Shown piece after piece: positions 1-6,802 of a stretch of 9,624 nt of DNA (the first letter of the stretch is position 1; each line of letters opens with the position of its first letter). Under the pieces are notes generated by a model. It saw only the letters and a program-made list of their open reading frames with translations, was not told the origin of the DNA and did not search any database. Source of the stretch: an uncultured Traorella sp. (GTDB lineage: Bacteria; Bacillota_I; Bacilli_A; Erysipelotrichales; Erysipelotrichaceae). The position numbers and the translations under genes are program-made. The stretch is taken from the NCBI GenBank assembly GCA_945919165.1, contig CAMEIZ010000063.1, forward strand, positions 1-9,624, in the 5' to 3' direction.

Positions 1-470
1 CGCGAAAATACACCTTTTTTCAACTGACTGACTGCATAGACGACAGCTAAATAAGTCTTTCCTGTTCCAGCAACACCACTTGCAAATACAATATCATTAT
101 TTTCCATGCTGTTAATTAAAACTCTTTGTCCAATTGTTTTGGGATAAACAAACTTTCCATGAATTGTTTTCGCAATCGGTTCATTTGAAAAATGGAAACG
201 CTTAGTATTTGGATTTTTAATCAGCATATTCGTAAAATACATAACATCACTGAGTGTTAATTCATGAGTCTGCTGAAGCAAATCATAACAGCTTTTTATA
301 ACTTTTATTCCCAAATCGTTTTCACCAATACAAATTAATTCATTATCCTGAAAACATATTTTACAATTCAATTTATTTTCCAGCATTCGTAAATGCTTAT
401 CATTAGGACCGCAAATCATTCTTTGATCCTCAATATCCCAAAAAGAAACATCCATCGTAAATTTATTCAT
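1..470 (-). CDS. phoH: PhoH family ATPase, N-terminal part (cut by window edge)
   Basis: This is the first 156 codons of a PhoH-like protein (family length about 320 residues); the rest lies beyond base 1. I read it directly from the minus strand. A Walker A loop, GVAGTGKT, sits at residues 132-139 and is followed by TYLAVVYAV, the usual PhoH context. The region before it fits the family's small N-terminal domain, including an IGENDLGIKVI-type segment and a KTIGQRVLI segment just ahead of the P-loop. The start ATG at 470-468 is preceded by GTAGGAG at good distance and overlaps the last 8 bases of yqfD, so translation is probably coupled. PhoH proteins are cytoplasmic ATPases linked to RNA metabolism; the exact role is not settled. 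In B. subtilis phoH also follows yqfC and yqfD, which supports the call. The Walker B region is outside the window. Confidence 0.93.
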   Translation of the reverse strand, partial: MNKFTMDVSFWDIEDQRMICGPNDKHLRMLENKLNCKICFQDNELICIGENDLGIKVIKSCYDLLQQTHELTLSDVMYFTNMLIKNPNTKRFHFSNEPIAKTIHGKFVYPKTIGQRVLINSMENNDIVFASGVAGTGKTYLAVVYAVSQLKKGVFS

Positions 471-1368
471 CGCTATCTCCTACCACTGAAATCATCTCAT
501 AGAGAATATAATAGTTTGACATTCTTATTGTATCGCTATCCGCTTTAAATTGCAAAGGAATCTCTTTTACAATTCTTTCATTCTCATTTAACTGAATCTG
601 CATTCGGCTTAAAAGAAGACATTCATAGTATAAGACACTTTCCGGTAAACTATTTTTTCTCATTTCAACATCGATCCTGTGAAAAGTATATGCATATACT
701 TTTCCATAAACCTGACTGGTTTTTTCCTGATTTCTGCTATCAACTAAAATATGACTGACTAAGATATCTCCTTTATTAACTTTCTGATTGATCTTTACCA
801 TTTTAGTTCCCTTGCTCACATCAAATCCAGCAATGACACCCTCTTTTGAAGCAATCAGATCATAGGATTGATATTCATTCAATTCTATTTTCTTTCTAGG
901 TAAAAAATGAATTTCTAATTTAGAACCCTTTTGATAAACTGCATACCAATTTAACTGTTGATTCAGTTTTTTTAATTCGGATATTAATTTTGCATCATTC
1001 TGATAAAAGAAAGGAGGTTTGTATAGCTGAAGCTGATGTGAGATCAATTGTTGGTGTGAAGCACTTTCACCAATAATGTCTAATTGAAAAATGGTATGAG
1101 AAAGAAAAAAATAAAGAATACCGGCACAACAAGCTGCTATTATTTTTTCGATAGTAAAAAAACGAAAAAACATACCAATTGAACCAATACTGTAACAATA
1201 CTTGATATTTTCGTTTTCAACCAGTAATTTACGATAACTGTAAGTAGATGTGAATATGATTTTTTCTTTGATTTGAATTTGATATATATGAACCTTTGAA
1301 TTTTGAACAAATTGTAAAAGTTCCATGATATCAAAGGCAGTTTCATATACATCATATCCTTTCTTCAT
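463..1368 (-). CDS. yqfD: Sporulation membrane protein YqfD
   Basis: The product has 301 residues. An N-terminal cytoplasmic part (about 1-68) is followed by one membrane segment (about 71-94), a small domain with lysine and aromatic residues (about 95-160), then the most recognisable block, LIASKEGVIAGFDVSKGTK with VNKGDILVS after it (about 171-205). That block and the closing region (YYILYEM near 286-292) match what I recall of YqfD; the family is tied to sporulation in the mother cell. The B. subtilis protein is roughly 100 residues longer, and the missing part appears to be between the KGD block and the end. The start ATG lies inside the end of yqfC (17-base overlap) and has only a weak ribosome site (AAAGG about 15 bases upstream), so coupling to yqfC is likely. 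A later start at Met15 cannot be excluded. Its biochemical role is unknown. Confidence 0.85.
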   Translation of the reverse strand: MKKGYDVYETAFDIMELLQFVQNSKVHIYQIQIKEKIIFTSTYSYRKLLVENENIKYCYSIGSIGMFFRFFTIEKIIAACCAGILYFFLSHTIFQLDIIGESASHQQLISHQLQLYKPPFFYQNDAKLISELKKLNQQLNWYAVYQKGSKLEIHFLPRKKIELNEYQSYDLIASKEGVIAGFDVSKGTKMVKINQKVNKGDILVSHILVDSRNQEKTSQVYGKVYAYTFHRIDVEMRKNSLPESVLYYECLLLSRMQIQLNENERIVKEIPLQFKADSDTIRMSNYYILYEMISVVGDSDE

Positions 1369-1561
1369 AGCTGATAAAATCGACCTTTACGATTTTTCCC
1401 TGCAAAATGATTTCCGAATTATTTAAATAAGTAATCCAAAGTTCATCCCCAGTTATTTGAAGTAAACAGCGACGGGTTTGTATATGTATTTCTTTTTCCG
1501 TAACTTTTAGAATTTTGACATATCGGGTTATACTGATCAAAAACTCGCTGATCGTAATCAT
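1352..1561 (-). CDS. yqfC: YqfC/YabP family sporulation protein
   Basis: This is a 69-residue protein made of short alternating beta-like segments: residues 16-27 (KILKVTEKEIHI), 33-45 (LLQITGDELWITY) and 48-61 (NSEIILQGKIVKVD). This is the pattern of the YabP/YqfC family, in which an ITG-type turn and a closing 'I.G.I..V' strand recur. B. subtilis YqfC is somewhat longer (about 90 residues). The start ATG has a clear ribosome site, GAGAGGTGA, ending 4 bases upstream. It overlaps yqfD by 17 bases. The order yqfC-yqfD-phoH is the Bacillus order and is the strongest argument for the name, since the protein alone is short and diverged. In Bacillus the pair is transcribed in the mother cell under sigma-E. 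I see no convincing sigma-E promoter here, and the rpsU terminator lies just upstream. Confidence 0.78.
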   Translation of the reverse strand: MITISEFLISITRYVKILKVTEKEIHIQTRRCLLQITGDELWITYLNNSEIILQGKIVKVDFISYEERI

Positions 1562-1593
1562 GTGTCACCTCTCTATAAGTTATGAAAAATAAC

Positions 1594-1619
1594 AAAAAAA
1601 AAGAAGCAAAATGCTTCTT
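1594..1619 (-). terminator. Intrinsic terminator of rpsU
   Basis: On the minus strand a perfect 8-bp stem (AAGAAGCA paired with TGCTTCTT, 3-base loop) spans 1619-1601. The 3' arm runs into nine consecutive T residues (1602-1594). The stem begins with the last two bases of the rpsU stop codon TAA, so the coding region ends in the hairpin. It should separate rpsU from yqfC, although partial read-through is possible. Confidence 0.85.
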
Positions 1620-1797
1620 ATTTTGAACGACGAGCTTTGCGAGCCGCTTCTTGTTTCAATTTACGACGAACGCCTGGTTTTACATAAAACTCTCTTTTAC
1701 GAGCCTCAGCAAGGGTACCGTTTCTAGATACTTGGCGTTTAAATCTACGCAGAGCGTCATCTAATACTTCGTTCTCTTTGAGCACTACTTTTGGCAT
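1618..1797 (-). CDS. rpsU: 30S ribosomal protein S21
   Basis: The product has 59 residues and begins MPKVVLKENE. It contains the S21 core (LDDALRRFKRQV) and a long basic tail ending in EAARKARRSK. S21 is a small, very basic protein of the small ribosomal subunit that acts near the platform during initiation. I chose the ATG at 1797-1795 over an upstream in-frame ATG at 1839, for two reasons: GGGAGG (1812-1807) is correctly spaced, and the longer reading would run through the -10 element of the gene's own promoter and add 14 residues that S21 lacks. The gene has its own promoter and terminator, so it seems to be transcribed alone, though read-through from deoC is possible. In B. subtilis rpsU also lies near mtaB and yqfC, which agrees with the layout here. 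Confidence 0.96.
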   Translation of the reverse strand: MPKVVLKENEVLDDALRRFKRQVSRNGTLAEARKREFYVKPGVRRKLKQEAARKARRSK

Positions 1798-1830
1798 CTT
1801 CAAAAACCTCCCTTCCGAGCAAGCATGTAC

Positions 1831-1859
1831 ATTATACAAAATTATGTGATAATTTGCAA
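1831..1859 (-). promoter_or_regulatory. Sigma-A promoter of rpsU
   Basis: Minus strand: a -35 element TTGCAA (1859-1854), 17-base spacer, and a perfect -10 TATAAT (1836-1831). Transcription should start near 1824, giving a leader of about 27 bases that carries the GGGAGG ribosome site of rpsU. This is the best housekeeping promoter in the window. The site starts 4 bases after the deoC stop codon. Confidence 0.8.
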
Positions 1860-1862
1860 GTT

Positions 1863-2525
1863 CTAATAAGAAGATTTTACATCTTCTTTCAAAATTAATT
1901 GCACTCCAGAGCTTGTTCCGATACGATTTGCACCAATTTTGATCATTTCATCCATATCTTCAGGTGTTTTTACACCACCGGCAGCCTTTACAAGACACTT
2001 GCCATCAACTGCTTTGACCATGATATCAACTACATGAGGATTTGCTCCAGCAGTTGAAAAACCAGTGCTTGTCTTAACAAAAGTAGCTTTTGCTTTCACA
2101 CAGCAATCACATGCTTTCACAATTTCTTCATCGTCTAAAAGACATGTCTCAAGAATTACTTTAACACATTTACCATTTGCAGCTTCTACTACCGCTTGAA
2201 TATCCTCGATCACCAGATCATAGTTCTTATCTTTCAAAGCTCCAATATTCATAACCATGTCTACTTCATCAGCACCGTTTTCAATTGCCTGGCGAGTTTC
2301 AAAAGCTTTGGTTTGTGATGTTGTCGCACCTAATGGAAAGCCTATAACAGTACAAACCATCACGTCGCTGTCTTTCAACAGTGATGCGCAGTATTTCACC
2401 CAGCATGGATTGACACAGACACTGGCAAAATCATATTCCATTGCTTCCTGACAAAGCTTTTCAATCTGACTTTTTGTAGATTGAGGTTTTAATAATGTAT
2501 GATCAATATACTTACTCTTCTTCAT
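1863..2525 (-). CDS. deoC: Deoxyribose-phosphate aldolase
   Basis: The 220-residue enzyme has the usual class I aldolase length. It cleaves 2-deoxyribose 5-phosphate to glyceraldehyde 3-phosphate and acetaldehyde, the last step of deoxynucleoside breakdown. Visible family landmarks are YIDHTLLKP at the start, VCTVIGFPLGA (57-67), GADEVDMV (84-91, Asp89), the Schiff-base lysine K151 in FVKTSTGF, and the second active-site lysine K180 in LVKAAGG. The C-terminal IGTSSG phosphate-binding turn is at 202-207. The start ATG lies 14 bases inside murE. Its ribosome site GAGGAGG is formed by the glutamate codons at the end of murE, so the two are co-translated. No nucleoside-catabolism genes lie next to it here, which is unlike the deo operons of Bacillus. 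Regulation by a deoxyribose-responsive repressor is not suggested by anything I can see. Confidence 0.96.
   Translation of the reverse strand: MKKSKYIDHTLLKPQSTKSQIEKLCQEAMEYDFASVCVNPCWVKYCASLLKDSDVMVCTVIGFPLGATTSQTKAFETRQAIENGADEVDMVMNIGALKDKNYDLVIEDIQAVVEAANGKCVKVILETCLLDDEEIVKACDCCVKAKATFVKTSTGFSTAGANPHVVDIMVKAVDGKCLVKAAGGVKTPEDMDEMIKIGANRIGTSSGVQLILKEDVKSSY
1868..1888. repeat. Inverted repeat in the last codons of deoC
   Basis: Two 8-base arms (AAGAAGAT and ATCTTCTT) flank a 5-base loop and end just before the deoC stop codon. On the minus-strand transcript this would form a hairpin, but the bases after it (ATTAGAAC) are not a U tract. It may be a weak terminator or an RNA 3'-end stabiliser for the rsmE-deoC operon, or chance in AT-rich codons. 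No better terminator for that operon is visible before the rpsU promoter. Confidence 0.35.
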
Positions 2526-3981
2526 TTTCTTCCTCCTCGATTCCTAAGTAATATTTTCTGATAGCTTCACGAGCAGCCTGAGGATCGCCAATGTAAGGTT
2601 CTTTTCCATTATCAACATACATGAAATCATCGTCACCTTTACCAAGCAGCATAACGGTATCCTTTACATTGGCCATTTCAATTGCTTGACGTATTGCACT
2701 GCTGCGATCTGATATATATACAGTATTTGCATGTTCAATTCCTTCTTTAATATCATTTGCAATTAAAGCAGGATCATCAGTTCGCGGATCATCAACTGTT
2801 AAAATGATATTCTTACAGTATTTATCGGCAATACTGCCCATCACTTTTCTTTTTTTCACATCACGTCTTCCAGCACTTCCAAAAACAGCAATAATATTTC
2901 GATCAGGCGGTGTGATCATTCTTGCATAATCAAACATTTTTTCAAATCCATCCGGTGTATGCGCAAAATCAACGATCACATTAAAAGGCTGACCTTCATC
3001 AATTCTTTCTAATCTTCCGTCTACCTGCTTTAAATCATTAAGATTTTCAAGTATTTTTTCAAGTTCAAGACCACCCTGATGCATCCCTGCAATTGCAGCC
3101 AGAAGATTATAAACATTATGAAGTGCAACAAAATTGGTACAAACTTCATATTCCTGATCTTCATAAATTAAAGTGAACTTTGTATTATCAATTCCAAGTT
3201 GAATATTATCTGCTCGATAAAGGGCATCATTTTGAATACCATACGTTACAACTTTGCAAGAACAAGCACGTTCAAATTCTTCAAAAGCAGGATCATCTAT
3301 ATTCAAAACACAAACACCTTTTTTTGGCATCATTTTAAACAGTTTCTTTTTCGCATTCATATAGTTTTCAAATGTGCCGTGATAATCCAAATGATCATAA
3401 GTCAGATTAGTGAAAATCGCAATATCAAACTCGACACTGTTTACACGATTCTGTTCAAGTGCATGACTGCTCACTTCCAAAGAGCAAGCTTTCATACCAG
3501 CATTTACCATATCTTTGAAAACAGATTGTAAAACCAAAGCATCCGGAGTAGTCAGATCCGCAGCTTGATGAACATCTCCATAGCTGATAGAAATTGTACC
3601 GATATAACCACATGGTTCAAAACGAGAGTGAACATCGCGAATTACATTTGTTACAGTGCTTTTGCCATTTGTTCCCGTAACACCATATATTTTCATTTTA
3701 TGCGTTGGATACCCATAAAAACGGGCCGCAATGCGTGACATCGTATCACTGACATCCTCTACTTTTATATATACAATTCCTTTTTTCATCTCTTCAAGCT
3801 CTTCACTATGGACAATGCAGACAGCTCCATGATCAATCGCTTGAGAAATAAAGTCATGACCATTGTGAACTAAACCATCCATACAAAAGAACATTCCGTT
3901 TTTTACATTTTTTCTTGAATCATAAAAAAGCGTGTCAATTTCAATGTCAGGTGCTTTTTCAAATAATTCTGAACATTTCAT
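2512..3981 (-). CDS. murE: UDP-N-acetylmuramyl-tripeptide synthetase (MurE ligase)
   Basis: This 489-residue Mur ligase adds the third amino acid to UDP-MurNAc-L-Ala-D-Glu in the cytoplasm, using ATP. The N-terminal domain has FYDSRKVKNGMFF-type features (19-32). The P-loop GVTGTNGKST spans 100-109, with Ser where most members have Thr. LEVSSHAL (168-175), TNLTYDHLDYHGT (191-203) and K211, the likely carbamylated lysine in NAKKKLF, follow. The C-terminal domain has DFAHTPDG (338-345), DDPR (397-400) and GKGDD (447-451). DDPR keeps the arginine typical of meso-diaminopimelate enzymes, while GKGDD departs from their GKGHE and resembles lysine-type enzymes, so the substrate is uncertain. I start at the ATG at 3981, one base after the mtaB stop, because GGAGG is well placed; an upstream in-frame start would add ten residues inside mtaB. 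The last ten residues are mostly Glu. Confidence 0.95.
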   Translation of the reverse strand: MKCSELFEKAPDIEIDTLFYDSRKNVKNGMFFCMDGLVHNGHDFISQAIDHGAVCIVHSEELEEMKKGIVYIKVEDVSDTMSRIAARFYGYPTHKMKIYGVTGTNGKSTVTNVIRDVHSRFEPCGYIGTISISYGDVHQAADLTTPDALVLQSVFKDMVNAGMKACSLEVSSHALEQNRVNSVEFDIAIFTNLTYDHLDYHGTFENYMNAKKKLFKMMPKKGVCVLNIDDPAFEEFERACSCKVVTYGIQNDALYRADNIQLGIDNTKFTLIYEDQEYEVCTNFVALHNVYNLLAAIAGMHQGGLELEKILENLNDLKQVDGRLERIDEGQPFNVIVDFAHTPDGFEKMFDYARMITPPDRNIIAVFGSAGRRDVKKRKVMGSIADKYCKNIILTVDDPRTDDPALIANDIKEGIEHANTVYISDRSSAIRQAIEMANVKDTVMLLGKGDDDFMYVDNGKEPYIGDPQAAREAIRKYYLGIEEEENEEE

Positions 3982-3982
3982 A

Positions 3983-5269
3983 TTAAACCTCCAAAGATCC
4001 CAAACAGCCAAGAGAATTCAGCTTTTCAATCTTAACATGTATACATTTTCCAATCATCGAAGCATTTCCTTCAAACGAAACAGGAATATATTCACTTGAA
4101 TGACCAAAGCAGAAACCATCTTTGAATGTTTCTACTAATACTGTACATGTTTTTCCAACAAAATGCTCATAATACTCTTTCTTGTATTTATCCGACAATT
4201 CATTTAATATATGAGCTCTTTGTTTTTTTATTGTACCATGAACCTGATTCATTTTACTAGCAACAGTTTTATCTCTTTTCGAATATGGAAAAACGTGCAT
4301 GAAACTAAAATGGATTTTATCTAGATTTTGCAGTGTTTCCTCAAATTCTTTTTCACTTTCATCGGGAAAACCGGCAATAATATCTGTAGAAATTGAAATA
4401 TCAGGTATCATTTCACGAATATATTCAATTCGATTGATAAATGTTTCAATTGAATAAGGACGATTCATTCGACTTAAGACACCATTTGAACAGCTTTGAA
4501 CTGGAATATGAAAATGATGAGCAATTTTAGGACTAGTTTTCATCAAATCAATTAATTCATCTGTAATTTCATTAATTTCAATACTAGAAATACGAATTCT
4601 CTCTAAGTCCTCTATCAATAACAATTGTTGTAATAATTCACTTAAAGAGGTGTTTATATCATTTCCATAACGCCCCGTATGAATTCCCGATAGCACGATT
4701 TCATAATGATGGTTCTCTACAAAGCGCTTTGCAAGTTCAATTACGCGCTCACTCTTTAAAGAGCGTTCACGGCCTCTTGTATAAGGAATAATGCAATAAC
4801 TGCAAAACTGATTACAGCCATCCTGTATCTTTAAAAATGCTCTGGTGTGACGTAAAAAACGCTGAATGTTCAGATCTTCAAACTCAAGTTTTGAATTCAA
4901 ATCATGAACATAATTTACATGCTGATGGTTTTCTACAAGCTGATCAAGATTTTCAAGAAAGGTTTTCTTGAAGTCACTGCCAACAATTGCACTAACTCCC
5001 ATTTTTTCAAGCTGACTGCTGGCAGATTGTGAATAACATCCGATTACAGCAATATAGGCTTGAGGATTTAATAAAAGCGCCTGATGAATTTTTTGACGAC
5101 TTTTGGATGCTGCTGTATTTGTAAAAGGACAAGGATTGATCAGATAGATATCACTTTTTTCTTTAAAATCAACTTGTTTATATCCTAATTCCAAACATCG
5201 CTCAATATAAGCTTCAGATTCATAAGAATTCACCTTACAGCCCAGTGTATGTATTGCAAAAGTTTTCAT
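3983..5269 (-). CDS. mtaB: tRNA (N6-L-threonylcarbamoyladenosine(37)-C2)-methylthiotransferase MtaB
   Basis: This 428-residue radical-SAM enzyme converts t6A to ms2t6A at position 37 of ANN-decoding tRNAs. The N-terminal UPF0004 domain carries its three cluster cysteines: C11 in HTLGCKVNSYE, C47 in NPCPFTN and C78 in IGCYS. The SAM-cluster motif CNQFCSYC has C152, C156 and C159 and is followed by IIPYTRGRERS, typical of MtaB. The remaining radical-SAM barrel runs to about residue 350, with HIPVQS and STDIIAGFP visible. A TRAM-like RNA-binding domain covers about 365-428. The motif around C47 is normally NTCTVTN; here prolines replace the Thr residues on both sides of the Cys. The start overlaps the preceding small gene by 4 bases (ATGA) and has only a weak purine-rich ribosome site, so translation is probably coupled. 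It is also near rsmE in Bacillus. Confidence 0.95.
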   Translation of the reverse strand: MKTFAIHTLGCKVNSYESEAYIERCLELGYKQVDFKEKSDIYLINPCPFTNTAASKSRQKIHQALLLNPQAYIAVIGCYSQSASSQLEKMGVSAIVGSDFKKTFLENLDQLVENHQHVNYVHDLNSKLEFEDLNIQRFLRHTRAFLKIQDGCNQFCSYCIIPYTRGRERSLKSERVIELAKRFVENHHYEIVLSGIHTGRYGNDINTSLSELLQQLLLIEDLERIRISSIEINEITDELIDLMKTSPKIAHHFHIPVQSCSNGVLSRMNRPYSIETFINRIEYIREMIPDISISTDIIAGFPDESEKEFEETLQNLDKIHFSFMHVFPYSKRDKTVASKMNQVHGTIKKQRAHILNELSDKYKKEYYEHFVGKTCTVLVETFKDGFCFGHSSEYIPVSFEGNASMIGKCIHVKIEKLNSLGCLGSLEV

Positions 5270-5799
5270 TTGTATCTTCTTTCTATTTCCTTTACTATTT
5301 TATGTTCCATTTTATCACTGGTCAAGTGATATTCAACAAGAAATTTCAAAACCATTTCTTCATTATTCTCATCATAAAGTTTTATTAGTTCACATAATTG
5401 TTGATGATCTCCATTAAAGCGAAGAATTGGCAAATAATCCTCAATGGAATTATTCACAAATTTTACTAAAAGATAATTGATCGGACAATAAGCCCAATAG
5501 TTCATTTCCTTTCCGCAAATATATTCCAAAGAAGTAAAATGTGCTTTGACCATATTCAGATCAATTTTTGTTTTATCAATAACATGAGAACATTCAAAAC
5601 GCAGACGATTGTATTGTTTCAGTTCAAACAAAACCATTTCTTCTCGATAAATCGTATTGATTTTTTCATTAAAACAAGGTAGATAAATTTTTTTACCGTC
5701 TTTTGTCACATATGGAAGATGTTGAATAGCTTGATTGATATCAATATTGACCAATCTTTTTCTTTCTTCATAATTCAGAGTTTGCCAATAATCAATCAT
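5266..5799 (-). CDS. Hypothetical protein between rsmE and mtaB (177 residues)
   Basis: I do not recognise this protein. It has 177 residues, no signal peptide and no clear membrane segment, and is rich in charged and aromatic residues. Five cysteines (C42, C70, C95, C105, C136) are spread out and do not form an obvious CxxC metal site. The DGKKIYLPCF segment (34-43) suggests a beta turn and strand; the C-terminal third (about 130-177) looks helical and charged. It is very likely a real gene: the frame is open for its whole length inside a packed operon, and it shares ATGA overlaps of 4 bases with both neighbours. The start has no good ribosome site, so it should depend on translation of the upstream small gene. 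Placement between an rRNA methyltransferase and a tRNA-modifying enzyme hints at an RNA-related role, but that is only association. It could also be a divergent regulator. Confidence 0.7.
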   Translation of the reverse strand: MIDYWQTLNYEERKRLVNIDINQAIQHLPYVTKDGKKIYLPCFNEKINTIYREEMVLFELKQYNRLRFECSHVIDKTKIDLNMVKAHFTSLEYICGKEMNYWAYCPINYLLVKFVNNSIEDYLPILRFNGDHQQLCELIKLYDENNEEMVLKFLVEYHLTSDKMEHKIVKEIERRYK

Positions 5800-6005
5800 G
5801 TCATCATATACTTTGACGAAAGCACCTTCAAATACTTCTTTAAAACCAAACTCTCAAAATAAAAATAATCATCATCCTTTTTTATTGGCAAATTAATTTT
5901 ATATCGAGATAAAAGATAGCTGTTTTCTTTAATAAAAGATTTAACATATGATGTTTTTAATAACGAAATCGTATCTTTTTTTCGTAGTTTATTTATTACT
6001 TCCAT
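5796..6005 (-). CDS. Small basic hypothetical protein (69 residues)
   Basis: I do not recognise this 69-residue protein. It has 13 Lys and 2 Arg against 7 acidic residues, with a DDD run at 44-46 followed by an aromatic patch (YFYF). No signal peptide, membrane segment or known motif is visible, and it looks partly helical. The start ATG lies inside the end of rsmE (17-base overlap) and the stop overlaps the next gene by 4 bases (ATGA). The string of overlaps is the main argument that it is translated. I considered whether it and the 177-residue gene are one broken gene. The junction is a clean ATGA overlap, no slippery sequence is seen, and both proteins look complete, so two genes is the simpler reading. 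A positive charge near RNA-modifying enzymes would suit nucleic-acid contact, but that is speculation. Confidence 0.55.
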   Translation of the reverse strand: MEVINKLRKKDTISLLKTSYVKSFIKENSYLLSRYKINLPIKKDDDYFYFESLVLKKYLKVLSSKYMMT

Positions 6006-6735
6006 AAACTTCCCCTAATATTTCATAATGATATTTCAACATGCTCAAAGCTGATATCGCTGCCGTTTCAGCCCGAAGGATTGATTTTCCCAATGAGACA
6101 CATGTAAATCCAGACTTAAGTGCACTCTCTATTTCATGATCACTAAAGCCGCCTTCAGGTCCAATCATCACTGCAACACGTTTCACATTTTGAGCATTGT
6201 TCAGGACAGCTGCAAGATTATGAGCTTGTAGGTCTGCATTTTCATAAGCTATTAGTTTCAGATCAGCATCAACTTGTAAAGCCTTTGAAAAGAAAACCGG
6301 TTCTTTAATTTCACAAAGGTGATTTTGTTTCGACTGTTCACATGCCTCAGAAGCAATTTTTTGCCAACGTATCAGTTTTTTCTCTTTTTTTTCGTCTAAC
6401 TGAACAACACATCTTTCTGAAACAAACGGTAAAATAGTATATGCGGAGCATTCACAAGCTTTTTGAATACAGAAATCCCATTTATCTTTTTTGATCAGTG
6501 CCATCAGTAAAATAATTTCAATAGCTGATTTTTCTTCAGGAAGCATCTCTTTAAGTTTTCCAATCACTTGATGATCTTCATAATCAATCGTATATAAGGC
6601 TGAATGTTCATCTGGATCAACAGCTTTGATGACACTTCCCTTTTTCATTCTCATTACATTTTTGATATGATGAGACTGTAAAGGATCAAAATAGATTTTT
6701 TCTTCTAATTTCTGATTCAAAAAGTATTGCTGCAT
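5989..6735 (-). CDS. rsmE: 16S rRNA (uracil(1498)-N3)-methyltransferase RsmE
   Basis: The 248-residue SPOUT-class enzyme methylates N3 of U1498 in 16S rRNA, using S-adenosylmethionine. An N-terminal PUA-like RNA-binding part (about 1-70) is followed by the SPOUT domain. Landmarks are LMALIKKDKWDFCIQKACE (77-95), SERCVVQL (106-113, usually SERSVV), EACEQSK (130-136), IGPEGGFSDHEI (191-202) and LGKSILRAETA (215-225), which form the knotted SAM site. I start at the ATG at 6735, preceded by AAAGGTGA. An in-frame ATG 15 codons upstream would place the coding region across the likely promoter and adds residues that RsmE lacks. It is the first gene of the operon. Its end overlaps the next small gene by 17 bases. 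In Bacillus it also sits directly upstream of mtaB. Confidence 0.96.
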   Translation of the reverse strand: MQQYFLNQKLEEKIYFDPLQSHHIKNVMRMKKGSVIKAVDPDEHSALYTIDYEDHQVIGKLKEMLPEEKSAIEIILLMALIKKDKWDFCIQKACECSAYTILPFVSERCVVQLDEKKEKKLIRWQKIASEACEQSKQNHLCEIKEPVFFSKALQVDADLKLIAYENADLQAHNLAAVLNNAQNVKRVAVMIGPEGGFSDHEIESALKSGFTCVSLGKSILRAETAAISALSMLKYHYEILGEVYGSNK

Positions 6736-6751
6736 TTTATCACCTTTCTTT

Positions 6752-6780
6752 ATTTTATACGAATTAAGAATAAAAGACAA
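6752..6780 (-). promoter_or_regulatory. Candidate sigma-A promoter upstream of rsmE
   Basis: Minus strand: TTGTCT (6780-6775), 17-base spacer, TAAAAT (6757-6752). It lies between the rluB terminator and rsmE, where a promoter for the six-gene operon is expected. The weakness is spacing: transcription would start near 6745, cutting into the AAAGGTG ribosome site (6747-6741). The shifted -10 TATAAA (6759-6754, 15-base spacer) would start about two bases earlier. Another start within the AT-rich 6803-6740 region is possible. Confidence 0.4.
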
Positions 6781-6802
6781 TGAAAATCAAATCAGGTTAA
6801 CA

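Noticed and set aside
1140..1355. A 71-codon open frame on the minus strand inside yqfD, with a fair ribosome site (AAAGGAT) and a hydrophobic C terminus.
   Set aside because: It lies wholly within yqfD in another frame. The yqfD frame there matches the family's N-terminal pattern and membrane segment, so the second frame is most likely a chance overlap in AT-rich DNA.
1577..1605. A sigma-E-like -10 (CATAACTT) upstream of yqfC.
   Set aside because: The -35 position (TTCTTTT) falls in the terminator T tract and matches poorly, and the start point would cut the ribosome site.
1798..1839. A 14-residue N-terminal extension of S21 from an upstream ATG.
   Set aside because: It would be translated from DNA that holds the -10 element of the rpsU promoter, and S21 proteins begin at MPKV or similar.
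3199..3531. A 110-codon open frame on the plus strand opposite murE.
   Set aside because: It is antisense to conserved murE motifs, has no ribosome site or family resemblance, and looks like a shadow of the coding strand.
5796..5799. A frameshifted single gene made of the 69- and 177-residue frames.
   Set aside because: The junction is a neat ATGA overlap as at the next junction, there is no homopolymer or slippery run at the site, and both frames have their own start and stop.
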